Below are positions 15,080 through 21,856 of a stretch of 22,586 bases of DNA, in pieces. The DNA comes from an uncultured Megasphaera sp. (lineage in GTDB: Bacteria; Bacillota; Negativicutes; Veillonellales; Megasphaeraceae). Under the pieces are notes generated by a model that was not told the origin of the DNA, did no database searches, and saw only the letters and a list, made by a program, of their open reading frames with translations. Within the stretch, counting starts at the first letter, position 1. The number at the start of each line of letters is the position of its first letter. The DNA lies in the NCBI GenBank assembly GCA_900540735.1, contig UQHB01000042.1, positions 1 to 22,586 of the forward strand, read 5' to 3'. The position numbers and the translations under genes were made by a program.

Positions 15080-15646
15080 TTATTTTACCTCCTTCATCCA
15101 GTACTCAGCTTCGTCTTTACGCAGTTTTTCCATAGCCGCTACTGGGTCATCTGTGACATCCTCATGCTTGCCGCCATTGTCGCCTCGTTCGTATAATTTG
15201 CGGCGCTGATTAGCCAAACTGTTAGCATGCGTGCCATCTTTAGCATCGTCCTTGGCCATGTCGAAAGCTGCATCAATATAATCGTCGCTCTTACCATCAA
15301 AGGAAAAGGAATCGCCCCGTACAGCCTTGATAACGGCCTTTTTGATGTCCATGTTTGACATTTCATCGGCCTTTTCAATCTTATGCTGTTTGGCTACATC
15401 GAGCATCGAGACGCGTTCTTTAATGGCTGCATCCATCTTTTCTTTGTTTTCCTTGATGGCGTCTTCTTTTTCCTGCTTCGCTTTCTTTAAGTCGTCTAAA
15501 GAAGCATCATATTTAGCCTGCAACTGGTCTAATTTCGTCTTCTGGTCTTTAATTTCATCTTGCAGTTTGCCGACGTATACGCCGACTTCTGGCGCGGCAT
15601 CGTATTCGATACCGTTGTCCGTGCAAACTTTGGTCATATTTGGCAT
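15080..15646 (-). CDS. Nested in-frame scaffold protein (internal start), 188 aa
   Basis: Within the protease gene the sequence AAGGAGGTTGAAGTCATG places AGGAGG (15660-15655) eight bases before an in-frame ATG at 15646. Initiation there would give a 188-residue protein made of the coiled-coil scaffold and C-terminal region without the protease, exactly at the domain junction. Lambda Nu3 (inside C) and Mu Z (inside I) are known cases of scaffolds made this way. The site could in principle be chance, since Lys-Glu-Val codons make AAGGAGGTT, but position and spacing support real use. Confidence 0.6.
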   Translation of the reverse strand: MPNMTKVCTDNGIEYDAAPEVGVYVGKLQDEIKDQKTKLDQLQAKYDASLDDLKKAKQEKEDAIKENKEKMDAAIKERVSMLDVAKQHKIEKADEMSNMDIKKAVIKAVRGDSFSFDGKSDDYIDAAFDMAKDDAKDGTHANSLANQRRKLYERGDNGGKHEDVTDDPVAAMEKLRKDEAEYWMKEVK

Positions 15647-16174
15647 GACTTCAACCTCCTTAGTTTCGTCTTCAATAATCTGTTCCCCATCCATATTTAG
15701 GCGTGCTACACCCGCGCGGCCTCTGGGAACAACAGCCACGTGATTATACCGAATATTGCGCTGCACAGCATCGTAATGCTGGCCGTCAGGCGTGACGCCT
15801 GGCGTTTCGTCTAAATCGAGGTTATAACCGCAAGACAGTTCACGCGCTGACGTGGGAAGGTCATAAATAACCACGTCTGCCACAATGTCATTACCGTCTT
15901 GCCTGCCATCGGAAAGAATCGTCCCAATGGGTTGTACTCTCGCGGCATTTTGCGCCGTAACCATGGCCTTATGGCCGACTGTAATCGGCATCCCCTTGAG
16001 AGATTGCAAGCTGTCTGCATTGAACGCTTCTTCTGGCGGCCTATATTCGAGCCTTGTCGAGCCGTCGGCATTTCGATATTTCAGAATTCCAGTACGGCCA
16101 ATAATCGGTGTATCCCGAATAAATCCCTCTTTCGTTTTGACTGCTTTGATTCTATATGCGTCGTATCGTTGCAC
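15080..16174 (-). CDS. DUF2213-like prohead protease fused to scaffold, 364 aa
   Basis: The GTG at 16174 has AAAGGAGG seven bases upstream and I take it as the start; an upstream ATG at 16225 would run through the terminator hairpin. The protease domain is residues about 1-165: GMPITVGHKA with probable catalytic H68, SARELSCGYNLDLDE with probable nucleophile S114, and RYNHVAVVPRGRAG with H145. Residues about 201-265 are a charged coiled coil (LQDEIKDQKTKLDQLQAKYD...), the expected scaffold. The C-terminal 100 residues are acidic and helical. It would mature the capsid by removing scaffold and pro-sequences. Confidence 0.88.
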   Translation of the reverse strand: MQRYDAYRIKAVKTKEGFIRDTPIIGRTGILKYRNADGSTRLEYRPPEEAFNADSLQSLKGMPITVGHKAMVTAQNAARVQPIGTILSDGRQDGNDIVADVVIYDLPTSARELSCGYNLDLDETPGVTPDGQHYDAVQRNIRYNHVAVVPRGRAGVARLNMDGEQIIEDETKEVEVMPNMTKVCTDNGIEYDAAPEVGVYVGKLQDEIKDQKTKLDQLQAKYDASLDDLKKAKQEKEDAIKENKEKMDAAIKERVSMLDVAKQHKIEKADEMSNMDIKKAVIKAVRGDSFSFDGKSDDYIDAAFDMAKDDAKDGTHANSLANQRRKLYERGDNGGKHEDVTDDPVAAMEKLRKDEAEYWMKEVK

Positions 16175-16196
16175 GTTTTCACCTCCTTTCAGGCAT

Positions 16197-16233
16197 AAAA
16201 AAAGCAATGTGACAATTTTGCACATTGCTTTTT
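16197..16233 (-). terminator. Intrinsic terminator inside the late operon
   Basis: A perfect 13-base inverted repeat, AAAAAGCAATGTG (16199-16211) and CACATTGCTTTTT (16221-16233), encloses a 9-base loop. In the minus-strand RNA it ends in seven U residues, a textbook rho-independent terminator. It lies 11 bases after the stop of the 78-aa gene and just before the protease ribosome site. No promoter fits between it and the protease, so downstream head and tail genes need readthrough or antitermination. The repeat is symmetric enough to stop plus-strand transcription too. Confidence 0.85.
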
Positions 16234-16243
16234 CTACTATATT

Positions 16244-16480
16244 CTATTTGTTTGGTAAATCATCCAACCGCTCCAACGATTCTTCAGTGGTCGACATGCG
16301 AATGGCCGAGCCTCTGACTAAAATCACATACGGCAAGCCAATAACTGGCCCTTGGCTGTCCTTTTCCTCATATATAGGCTCATATACCTCGTATCCTCGC
16401 CAATCTGGCTGACGCTCGATAGCGACAAAATCAAACAAGCCTTGACGATTGGCAAAGGCCGTAATAGCTTCCATGGTCAT
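16244..16480 (-). CDS. Candidate immunity protein for the MuF toxin domain, 78 aa
   Basis: A 78-residue, acidic protein whose ATG overlaps the TGA of the MuF gene (ATGA), so it is translated from the same message; GGAGG lies about 10 bases upstream. I do not recognise the family. The sequence has IERQPDWRGYEVYEPIYEEK, then VIGLPYVILVRGSAIRMSTT and an acidic helical C-terminus, suggesting a small alpha/beta fold without membrane segment or signal. Its position directly after a toxin-like domain and before a terminator is the usual arrangement of an immunity gene. Immunity function is inference; a small head accessory protein is the alternative. Confidence 0.72.
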   Translation of the reverse strand: MTMEAITAFANRQGLFDFVAIERQPDWRGYEVYEPIYEEKDSQGPVIGLPYVILVRGSAIRMSTTEESLERLDDLPNK

Positions 16481-18021
16481 TTCTTCGAGGCCTCCTTCAT
16501 GATGTAATTTACAATTTCTCGGTTAAAGTCGAGATTGTCAATACGGAGCAATTTAGGGCCAATGTATATTTTGCGACCGCTCCAATGCTTCGTTTGGAAT
16601 TTAACCCGCGTAAAATATTTTATAATATCATCACCATAATAGGTTTTGTTGACTTGCGGGTCATACATTCGCAACCGTCCGTTTTCGTCAAGTTCAATAC
16701 AAATAATATGGCCGGAACGCCGCATTCCCTTCCAACCAAATTGTATCGTATATCGAGCATTTTTGGCAAGATTTTTATTTAACCACGCATACAAACGCTT
16801 TGGCGTATTAACCTGTTCTGTCATGGTATCCAAAAATTGTGGTTTAAGGATATATTCAGGGTATTTCCCAGTTGCTGGGTCAATCCATGCTAAGTTGGTT
16901 TGCAGTGCCAACCGTTGCAATACACTACCACGAGTATTGGGCAATACCTCTACGTTATATCCGCGCAACCGAGCTTCCATCGTGACCACAGAACTTTGAC
17001 AATTAATCGTATAGCCGCCGCCCTCTTCAAAATGTGGGTTGACGTGCCCGCTATCTGCATCTTTCCAAGTCATCGGCTCACCTTTTTCCACACCTGCGAG
17101 CATTTCTTTTGTTTTTTTAGGTGATTTTGGTGTTTCAGACTTTTCTGTTAGCGTTGCAGGCTCAAATTTACCAGGTTTCACACGTATAGGTATTTTATCT
17201 AAGTCGATGACCGGCAAGGCCACGCAACGGCACCGAATAGGATAGCCAGGATGACCGTCAGGCGGTGGATTGGACCATTTGAATATCTTTCCTTGCCTAA
17301 GACGGTGCGCAGGCCGTACGCGGCTGTCATGAGCTGTTTCCCATTTATATTCTGAGATTCCGGCAAACTCTTGGCGAAATTGGGCAAGCTGACCATTTAA
17401 CTTGCCTACTTGGTCAACGCCAATCAGTGTAGCACGCCGAATCTCTACGCTTGCCAGCTCTTGAATGTCCTGTATCAAATACTTGGCCAACAGATTCGCA
17501 TCTACGGTATGCATGATTCGCTCAGCCATACGATTACGGATTTTTTGCATCGTTTCCGTATCAATACTCTTGATAAGGTCAAGATTTTGCTGTACCCACA
17601 TATCCCGATACTTGGCAATCTCATCGTCCACAGCGGCATCCATGCGTGATGCGTTAGGCGGTATTGCCGGCAAAATCTCTGGTAAAGGATACCCAAAGAG
17701 ACTCTTTGTAATAGCATTAAATTCTCGCTGTCCGTACTCATCAACATTGCGGAATATTTGCTGTATAATGCCTCGCATCGTTTCCGCTGACTCCACAGAC
17801 GTTGTGATTTGGTCAATGACCACATCCATATGAGCATTCACAAGCGTTGCGTCACCGTCAGCATCCACTTGTACGCCATATGTAAGAATGACCTTTTTTA
17901 TATCTGGTACAAACGCTCGTATGACATTGAATTTTCGCTGTACATAGGCGACTAAATACTTTGCGTATAACCGTTCTTGGCTGAGTGGATAATGCCACTT
18001 ACGTTTGGCTACTATTTTCAT
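16477..18021 (-). CDS. MuF-type minor head protein with C-terminal papain-like toxin domain, 514 aa
   Basis: Residues about 150-270 are the MuF/SPP1 gp7-like domain, with the conserved WETAHDSRVRPAHRLRQGK and a terminal HPGYPIRCRC motif; this protein is packaged with the portal and may be injected. A Lys/Pro/Thr linker (about 283-315) leads to a second domain (320-514) fitting the papain-fold toxin Tox-PL pattern: INCQSSVVTMEARLRGYNVE with Cys341, RRSGHIICIEL with His438, and RMYDPQ with Asp454 and Gln456. Such domains often deamidate or cleave target proteins. The toxin part is A+T richer than nearby genes in sampled lines. ATG 18021 has GGAGG at 5 bases and overlaps the portal gene by 23 bases. 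The toxin assignment is strong by motif; its target is unknown. Confidence 0.87.
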   Translation of the reverse strand: MKIVAKRKWHYPLSQERLYAKYLVAYVQRKFNVIRAFVPDIKKVILTYGVQVDADGDATLVNAHMDVVIDQITTSVESAETMRGIIQQIFRNVDEYGQREFNAITKSLFGYPLPEILPAIPPNASRMDAAVDDEIAKYRDMWVQQNLDLIKSIDTETMQKIRNRMAERIMHTVDANLLAKYLIQDIQELASVEIRRATLIGVDQVGKLNGQLAQFRQEFAGISEYKWETAHDSRVRPAHRLRQGKIFKWSNPPPDGHPGYPIRCRCVALPVIDLDKIPIRVKPGKFEPATLTEKSETPKSPKKTKEMLAGVEKGEPMTWKDADSGHVNPHFEEGGGYTINCQSSVVTMEARLRGYNVEVLPNTRGSVLQRLALQTNLAWIDPATGKYPEYILKPQFLDTMTEQVNTPKRLYAWLNKNLAKNARYTIQFGWKGMRRSGHIICIELDENGRLRMYDPQVNKTYYGDDIIKYFTRVKFQTKHWSGRKIYIGPKLLRIDNLDFNREIVNYIMKEASKK

Positions 18022-19369
18022 TCGTGCCTCCGTTTGGATTTACTGGCTCACTTATGATTTTATCAAGGGAACGGTCAAGCTCGTACTCATCTTCTTTATC
18101 AAGCTTATCCCGTACTTCCATGGCATCAAGAGCATGCATATTGACGTAAATTTGTGCTGTATTGGCTTCGTGTTCTCGTGCTTGTGCTCGTACATTTTCG
18201 GTATTAGCCTGTTCTAGTTCAGATGGATTCCAAAGCTTTTTAAAATGCACAGTATATGAATCCGGCAAGGTAATACCATACGCGCTTGACGCAGAAATGA
18301 CATTCAATAGTCTAACTAATTGTGGTTTTAATTTCCGTTCTTGGATACGGCCAACCATGTTGTAGTAGTTTTCCAGGTCGCTTTTGCCGGTTGCATTCTG
18401 CCCGTCCGGGCTTCTACCAAAGAGAATGGTTGCCGGAATATCAGCGGCGGCACACACGGCATTTTCAAACATTTCTATGATGTCGCGCACACCGGCAACA
18501 TTCATATTTTTTAAATCATATTCGTCGTTTGTATCCAAGGCAATCGTATTCATAATACTTCTGGCCATGTCGATAACTTGCAAGCGTCGTTGTACCTGCT
18601 GTTCGCCAAAATCGTTTTGTAAGAGCGTAGCCATACCAGACAGCTTTAGAATACTCTGAGATAGTCGATTCAAGGCCATATTGCTAAGTACTTGGCCAAC
18701 GTCATAGCGTTTGAGATTATCTTGTACTTGGTCGAACACTCTTGCGCCCCAACCGTTATGCTCACGCCGTTTCCGATGGCTTTGCAGGCCACCATCAAAG
18801 ATAAGTAGACGGCTAGCGTGTACTGTAAATGTACCACCATTGTAATTGGTCAGTGTGTACATTTCCGGTCGTCCGTAATTCGCGTCATATGGGTTCTGCT
18901 GTTCTGGGATGATAAAGGAAATATCCGGCGCGTCAAATACCTCTAGCTTTTCAATACGCTGTACACGATCGAGATTAAGCGGTTCCGTGATGTCTTGGCC
19001 ATCATCTGCCATCATAAAAATAGCAGCACCACCAAAAAGCCTGTCCCAGCAAAGTGCTTCCGAAAAGACGGCTTTCCAGTTTAAGTCTTCCAGGATGGAT
19101 TGGACGTCATCATTATTTTCTAAGTCAACGTCACCATCTTGGAGCGTAAACCCGGCTCGTACGGCTTCTTCAGCCGGTGCCTTAATGATTTTCTGCGCTA
19201 TGCCGTTGTATGTGAAAAGGTCGTCAGCCTCTTTATCAGTCATCTTGTTTAATCCCGGAGGCTTGTAAAATGTCGACTCGAACGGGTCACGCCGACGCAT
19301 GCCAACCCCTAAGAAGGCATTGACATATCCGTCGGTATGCGTCGTCTGTGTTGGTTTCTTTTCTTGCAT
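17999..19369 (-). CDS. Portal protein (DUF1073-like), 456 aa
   Basis: Matches the DUF1073 portal family: MRRRDPFESTFYKPPGLNKM, NGIAQKIIKAPAEEAVRAGF, DRLFGGAAIFMMADDGQ, RLLIFDGGLQSHRKRREHNG, IPATILFGRSPDGQNATGKS and DLENYYNMVGRIQE. The dodecameric portal forms the DNA entry vertex and docks TerL and the neck. The length is normal. Newer nomenclature places some DUF1073 proteins with anti-CBASS Acb1 fusions, but no such extra domain is visible. GGAA precedes ATG 19369, 12 bases after the terL stop. Confidence 0.92.
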   Translation of the reverse strand: MQEKKPTQTTHTDGYVNAFLGVGMRRRDPFESTFYKPPGLNKMTDKEADDLFTYNGIAQKIIKAPAEEAVRAGFTLQDGDVDLENNDDVQSILEDLNWKAVFSEALCWDRLFGGAAIFMMADDGQDITEPLNLDRVQRIEKLEVFDAPDISFIIPEQQNPYDANYGRPEMYTLTNYNGGTFTVHASRLLIFDGGLQSHRKRREHNGWGARVFDQVQDNLKRYDVGQVLSNMALNRLSQSILKLSGMATLLQNDFGEQQVQRRLQVIDMARSIMNTIALDTNDEYDLKNMNVAGVRDIIEMFENAVCAAADIPATILFGRSPDGQNATGKSDLENYYNMVGRIQERKLKPQLVRLLNVISASSAYGITLPDSYTVHFKKLWNPSELEQANTENVRAQAREHEANTAQIYVNMHALDAMEVRDKLDKEDEYELDRSLDKIISEPVNPNGGTNENSSQT

Positions 19370-19381
19370 GATAATTCCTTT

Positions 19382-20776
19382 CTACGTATACAGCGCCGTC
19401 CAATCGCTCGCCTGTGATACAGCGGTAAAGGCATCACTCGCCGCGTCGACTTGGTCATCATGAAGTGCGTCGGGGAATGATTCCAGCTCATCAAAAAAGG
19501 TTTCATTCCAGGCCCCTTCCAGAACCAACACGGAACCATTTTGCACCTGTGCGGCAAACGGCTCGGCTCGCGTGATTTTGTCGCCGCTAATACCGTGTAT
19601 CTGAATGTTAAAGCCGGACATCATACGCACATAGCTTTCGGCTTGGTCTTTACCTGCCTGGCCCGGGTCTTGCGGCAGTAAGATACGGTTATTTTTGTAT
19701 TGCTGTACGTCTGTAATCGCCGTGTTTTTCAAGAGATTTCGTACAGCATTAGCATTCATGGCCACACGTTGCACATCCAGTACGATATACTGGCCGCTCT
19801 TGAGTCTGGCCATCAAACACGACGCCGTGCGGTCTGGATTGGCGTTCTCCGGCGTGATTTCCGTCGCTGCCAAGTCCCATGCCCTGGCAATACTGACAAT
19901 CTTGTCAGGTACTTGATGCACGACCCGAAACATACTTCGCTTAAAATACAGGCCGGCGGCGGGGCGTATTTTCCAGTTACCGGACAGCAGCCGTTCTTTT
20001 TCCACAAGACTTAAGGAATTCAGCGTAGCCAAGTACGTCGGGTCAGCCTTTAGAAGCACCTTATTATCATAGATGCTTGAACAGATAAAAGTAGCACTCT
20101 TCGTGAGCGACGGTTCAATGTGAAATGTCTCAGCTAGTTCTTCACGGCTATCCGCCCAATGAATCTGGTCATCCAGACGAATAAAATACCGGATTTTCCC
20201 CGACCGTTCCGGAATCGCATACCCCGTGTCCTGATCAATCCACCAAGCGATGAATTTCGCGACCCACGAGTCAGAGTCAGGATTGCATGTTGCCCGGATA
20301 TATGGTGTGACGCCGCACGTCGTACGGTTACGACTCATCATGTATATGAACTGCTGCTCTGTGAAATGGGTCAATTCATCAAAGCAAATCAACGGAATCT
20401 GTGCCCCTTGATACCCGTATACGCTTTTGGGGTCATGTAAATGATTGAAAGTAATCTTAGCCCCAGAAGGAAAAATAACCTGCTTCGGCGTACTCTCGCG
20501 AAATGTAACATTGAAATTGGCATACATACTCTTGGCGTTGTCCCAGAGGCCGCCTTCGTTCGTTATCTGCCCATTGTCGCGACGAAAGATGATAGACCCA
20601 AACCGTGGATTCTTTCGATGCCGTAGATTTTCCAACAACAGGGCATACGTTTTGCCACCACCGGCAGCGCCGCCATAAATAGCAATATCCGCACTAGTCG
20701 ATAAGAAAGTTTGTTGCGGCCCCGGTTGAGGTTTTAACTTTTGTCTTTCTTTAGTATGCATCATCATCACGTCCAT
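19382..20776 (-). CDS. terL: Terminase large subunit, 464 aa
   Basis: ATPase domain: Walker A GGAAGGGKT at residues 35-43, Walker B LICFDE at 129-134 with catalytic Glu134, and coupling motif ATCNPD near 162-167. Nuclease domain: RAWDLAATE with Asp301, LLPQDPGQAG with Asp370 and HDDQVDAASDAF with Asp444, the expected acidic RNase H-like triad. It packages DNA through the portal. Start ATG 20776 overlaps the end of terS by 26 bases; MHTKERQ at 20761 is another possible start. No strong ribosome site is visible, so translation is probably coupled to terS. Confidence 0.95.
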   Translation of the reverse strand: MDVMMMHTKERQKLKPQPGPQQTFLSTSADIAIYGGAAGGGKTYALLLENLRHRKNPRFGSIIFRRDNGQITNEGGLWDNAKSMYANFNVTFRESTPKQVIFPSGAKITFNHLHDPKSVYGYQGAQIPLICFDELTHFTEQQFIYMMSRNRTTCGVTPYIRATCNPDSDSWVAKFIAWWIDQDTGYAIPERSGKIRYFIRLDDQIHWADSREELAETFHIEPSLTKSATFICSSIYDNKVLLKADPTYLATLNSLSLVEKERLLSGNWKIRPAAGLYFKRSMFRVVHQVPDKIVSIARAWDLAATEITPENANPDRTASCLMARLKSGQYIVLDVQRVAMNANAVRNLLKNTAITDVQQYKNNRILLPQDPGQAGKDQAESYVRMMSGFNIQIHGISGDKITRAEPFAAQVQNGSVLVLEGAWNETFFDELESFPDALHDDQVDAASDAFTAVSQASDWTALYT

Positions 20777-21485
20777 TATCTGGTAAATCTACTTCAGTTT
20801 CATACACATCTGGATTCTCGTCCTTGACATCCATGGTCAGCGCATCCCACCCAAGGTACTTTTCCAGTTTATCCCACGCCCATTTCTTATCAGCCAACCT
20901 GATAGAGACACCAACTTTGCCTTGTTTGACTTCTGAGATAATCGACGTATCCACCATTGTGCTATCTGTCAAGGTAACTTTCGAACCCTTAAAAGAAACA
21001 TAATCGCCAATGTCAGCACCGATAATTTTCAAGCAGTACTGCATTAAATCCACGACTTTGAGGTCTATGGTTTGTCGCATGATTTTCCGCAACCTTGCCA
21101 CCTCTTGCTGAACCTGAGCAAACCTGAGCAATCTCGGTCCATTTGTCATGGCTGTTGGCTTATCACATTGATACACTTTTAGGTACGACTGAAAAGCATT
21201 TCTTGAGATGGCATAATATAAGCAAAAAAGCCGTCTTTTGTCAGTCAACTCTTCATTCTCGTTGACTGATTCCAGCAGCTTTTCTTTGACTTTATTTGGT
21301 ATTTTCTTGGTTGCAACCTTTCTCGTTTTTGGTTGCAACCTTTTCCCCTTGGTTGCAACCTTCCAGTGACGAGCAGCCCAACTCTTAACAGTCGATAGCG
21401 ATACGTCATATTTCTCTGCAATATCTTTATATTTCATTCCGGCGAGAAAGTCTTTATAGGCTTTCTCTCGTATTTCTTCATTCAC
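20751..21485 (-). CDS. terS: Terminase small subunit (XtmA-like), 244 aa
   Basis: Residues 1-42 form a helix-turn-helix (FLAGMKYKDIAEKYDVSLST, then VKSWAARHWK) as in PBSX-type XtmA proteins. Residues about 77-140 match the Terminase_2 core (LTDKRRLFCLYYAISRNAFQ), followed by a helical/beta oligomerisation region and an acidic C-terminus that would contact TerL. The start is GTG 21485 with GGTGGTGA six bases before. The basic linker (residues about 42-62) is encoded over three palindromic repeats described separately, likely the DNA site that this protein recognises. It overlaps terL by 26 bases. Confidence 0.9.
   Translation of the reverse strand: MNEEIREKAYKDFLAGMKYKDIAEKYDVSLSTVKSWAARHWKVATKGKRLQPKTRKVATKKIPNKVKEKLLESVNENEELTDKRRLFCLYYAISRNAFQSYLKVYQCDKPTAMTNGPRLLRFAQVQQEVARLRKIMRQTIDLKVVDLMQYCLKIIGADIGDYVSFKGSKVTLTDSTMVDTSIISEVKQGKVGVSIRLADKKWAWDKLEKYLGWDALTMDVKDENPDVYETEVDLPDNGRDDDAY
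21111..21130. repeat. Tandem 10-bp repeat in terS
   Basis: The sequence AACCTGAGCA is present twice in direct tandem. The 11-mer GCAAACCTGAG from it recurs at 21859-21869 in the hairpin near the small membrane-peptide genes. Encodes part of LLRFAQVQQ in TerS. It may be a simple duplication or a part of the packaging recognition region. Confidence 0.6.
21307..21362. repeat. Three palindromic iterons TTGGTTGCAACCTT (candidate pac/TerS site)
   Basis: Perfect 14-base copies occur at 21307-21320, 21329-21342 and 21349-21362, each centred on the 10-base palindrome GGTTGCAACC, with centre spacing of 22 and 20 bases, about two helical turns. Copies one and three are read as Lys-Val-Ala-Thr, but the middle copy is read in another frame as Arg-Leu-Gln-Pro, so DNA rather than protein sequence is conserved. 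pac sites of SPP1 and P22 lie in or by the small terminase gene. Binding of TerS or a packaging regulator is the likely role. Confidence 0.85.
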
Positions 21486-21520
21486 ATGTATTCACCACCG
21501 CCCTTATAGTTTCTACAACA

Positions 21521-21551
21521 AAGAAGGAACGCATTGACGGCGTTCCTTCTT
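21521..21551 (-). terminator. Hairpin between the AT-hook-like gene and terS (possible attenuator)
   Basis: Perfect 12-base stem AAGAAGGAACGC (21521-21532) and GCGTTCCTTCTT (21540-21551) with a 7-base loop. The minus-strand RNA continues UGUUGU, so the U tract is imperfect. It could partially terminate messages from the strong promoter at 22014-22042 before terS, or mark part of the packaging region. Confidence 0.55.
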
Positions 21552-21558
21552 GTCTTTC

Positions 21559-21750
21559 CTATTCTGTTTTCATCATGCGTTCTGCTCTTGCCCGGTCTTT
21601 CTTGACGATAGTAGCAAACGCTTTAATCATTTCCCATTCGTCATCAAAGGCACGGACTTGATGCTGTTTTCGTTGCACGCTTACGTCTTTCGTTGTACCC
21701 TTGGGACGGCCTGCGCCTTGACGCTTACCACCCCAGCCGTTTCCCGTCAT
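21559..21750 (-). CDS. Small AT-hook-like DNA-binding protein, 63 aa
   Basis: Residues about 5-19 (GWGGKRQGAGRPKGT) contain a GRPKG core like an AT-hook, seen in many short phage proteins near terminase genes. The C-terminal part (VRAFDDEWEMIKAFATIVKK) resembles a short helix pair of a ribbon-helix-helix type domain. A DNA-binding or packaging/transcription accessory role is inferred. The ATG at 21750 overlaps the TGA of the 26-codon membrane-peptide gene (ATGA), so it is translationally coupled. Function unknown. Confidence 0.75.
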   Translation of the reverse strand: MTGNGWGGKRQGAGRPKGTTKDVSVQRKQHQVRAFDDEWEMIKAFATIVKKDRARAERMMKTE

Positions 21751-21827
21751 CGTCTGACGACCTTGACCAGCGCAATGACAGAAACAACTAATGCTATTAT
21801 GGCAATAGCTAATGTAATTTCTTGCAT
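21747..21827 (-). CDS. 26-aa single-span membrane peptide
   Basis: ATG at 21827 to TGA at 21749-21747, 26 codons. The product starts MQEITLAIAIIALVV, continues as an uninterrupted hydrophobic helix to about residue 21 and ends in KVVRR. It has the build of small membrane toxins of the Hol_Tox/Fst kind or of miniature holins. Stop and next start overlap as ATGA with the AT-hook-like gene, favouring real translation. The ribosome site is weak (AGAGAA directly before ATG), which is the main doubt. Confidence 0.55.
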   Translation of the reverse strand: MQEITLAIAIIALVVSVIALVKVVRR

Positions 21828-21850
21828 TTCTCTGATATGAACGATATAAT
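21822..21850 (+). promoter_or_regulatory. Possible opposing (antisense) promoter
   Basis: On the plus strand TTGCAT (21822-21827) is separated by 17 bases from a perfect TATAAT (21845-21850). The -35 agrees at only three of six positions. Transcription would start near 21857 and run antisense to the 30-codon membrane-peptide gene. Tentative. Confidence 0.33.
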
Positions 21851-21856
21851 TTAGTT

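Noticed and set aside
16175..16225. Upstream ATG giving the protease a 17-residue hydrophobic N-terminus
   Set aside because: The extra codons are the terminator hairpin; the GTG at 16174 has the proper ribosome site.
15885..16412. 175-codon plus-strand open frame
   Set aside because: Opposite the protease and 78-aa genes and runs through the terminator; no ribosome site or family.
17999..19369. Anti-CBASS Acb1 activity in the DUF1073 protein
   Set aside because: The protein has portal length and motifs only, and no extra phosphodiesterase domain is seen.
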